A DNA stretch of 6,262 nucleotides from an uncultured Halomicronema sp. (lineage in GTDB: Bacteria; Cyanobacteriota; Cyanobacteriia; Phormidesmidales; Phormidesmidaceae), in NCBI GenBank assembly GCA_937897665.1, contig CALCPB010000449.1, forward strand, positions 1 to 6,262, read 5' to 3'. Below the pieces are notes generated by a model. The model made no database searches and was not told the DNA's origin. It saw nothing but the letters and a program-made list of their open reading frames with translations. Position numbers and translations under genes: made by a program. Below, in pieces: positions 5,923 to 6,262 of this stretch. The stretch's first letter is position 1. Every line of letters starts with the position of its first letter.

Positions 5923-6262
5923 GGACGGTTCTGGGTTAGGGAGCTTGGAATATCTTCGGCGATCGCGCCGAACGTATGGTGAGATGAGCCGTGAGTTCTT
6001 GCTAGAGTTGAAGCCCGGTAGGAAATCTGGACTAAAGGGTGAGACAATGCGACCGGTTGGTGAATGACCCAGTTCTTAGTGCCGTTAAATGGGCTGTTGT
6101 TGGGACGCCATGTATTGACCCTGCATTTTGGTGAGCGTTGAGACTGCGACTCCGGCCCCCAGGTCGCTTGCTTGCAAACGCCCGAGCGACTATTTGACGC
6201 GACCTCCGTGCTAGGCCATTAACTAAAGAGATGGTGCAGCAGTCAGCGATAAGCTGCTGCAA
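5923..6262. other. Gene-free tail with self-complementary segments
   Basis: No gene is supported in these 340 bases. Short frames exist (5984-6067 and 6064-6141 on +, 6032-6262 on -), but none resembles a known protein. The segment from 6146 to 6203 repeats GCGAC and its complement in a way that allows alternative stems, and the end of the window holds a perfect 8-bp inverted repeat. It may be an untranslated leader, a small RNA, a worn mobile-element remnant or plain spacer. I could not match it to RNase P RNA, tmRNA, 6S RNA or a tRNA. Confidence 0.5.
6235..6261 (+). terminator. Hairpin at the window edge
   Basis: TGCAGCAG (6235-6242) and CTGCTGCA (6254-6261) form a perfect 8-bp stem with an 11-base loop. 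Whether a T-run follows is cut off by the window end. It may be a terminator, an element end or another RNA structure. Confidence 0.35.

Larger units (their letters stand above)
279..5966. repeat. HIP1 octamers (GCGATCGC), 12 copies
   Basis: Exact copies start at 279, 396, 928, 1593, 1945, 3221, 3290, 4392, 4709, 4990, 5465 and 5959. Eleven lie in coding regions or the small ORF and one (5959) lies in the right-hand tail. HIP1 is highly over-represented in many cyanobacterial genomes, and this density is the strongest taxonomic clue in the window. The listed span is only the outer limit of the copies. Confidence 0.95.

Noticed and set aside
6010..6045. Faint likeness of the tail to RNase P RNA or a group II intron start
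   Set aside because: Only a few bases match from memory; no conserved core or domain V hairpin could be recognised.
5984..6141. Two tiny + frames (27 and 25 codons) joined by an ATGA overlap, the second continuing past one TGA to 6222
   Set aside because: The overlap resembles translational coupling or a decayed gene, but both are too short and unlike any known protein; chance is likelier.
6032..6262. 76-residue minus-strand frame in the tail
   Set aside because: It runs through the self-complementary segments, has no recognisable feature and may be cut by the window edge.

Overview
The window most likely comes from a cyanobacterial chromosome of moderate-to-high GC. The best evidence is the octamer GCGATCGC (HIP1), which occurs 12 times in 6.3 kb, about once per 520 bases, against roughly one per 65 kb expected by chance. 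The gene families fit this: a Crp/Fnr-type cyclic-nucleotide-domain regulator, a CysQ/inositol-monophosphatase-like protein, a DCC-motif (DUF393) protein and a TerB-like protein. No rRNA, tRNA, CRISPR array, transposase or phage gene is visible. I cannot name the genus.

Layout from left to right. Bases 1-146 are a G-rich leader without a gene, including a five-run G-quadruplex-type motif. A Gfo/Idh/MocA oxidoreductase follows (147-1244, +), then a 228-base spacer and a 264-residue protein of unknown function (1473-2267, +). That gene converges on a TerB-like gene (2408-2893, -), with an inverted repeat between them. A 293-base divergent spacer rich in short palindromes separates the TerB-like gene from a small basic ORF (3187-3396, +). 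The small ORF converges on a Crp/Fnr regulator (3492-4175, -). Behind the regulator, on the same strand, lies a CysQ/IMPase-like gene (4366-5241, -), which is divergent from a DCC-family gene (5446-5922, +). The last 340 bases hold no convincing gene but contain several self-complementary segments.

The genes look like independent housekeeping or accessory units. Directions alternate, spacers are 95-293 bases, and no two genes overlap or abut closely, so nothing here is a clear operon. The Crp-like protein could regulate some neighbours, but I found no full TGTGA-N6-TCACA palindrome to support that.

I did not find a convincing new multi-gene system. The observations most worth checking are: the CysQ/IMPase-like protein has Gly where the family's metal-binding DPxDGT motif has its first Asp; the unknown 264-residue protein, whose start lies next to repeat-like DNA; the small basic ORF with a good ribosome binding site; the G-quadruplex motif; and the competing stems in the right-hand tail.
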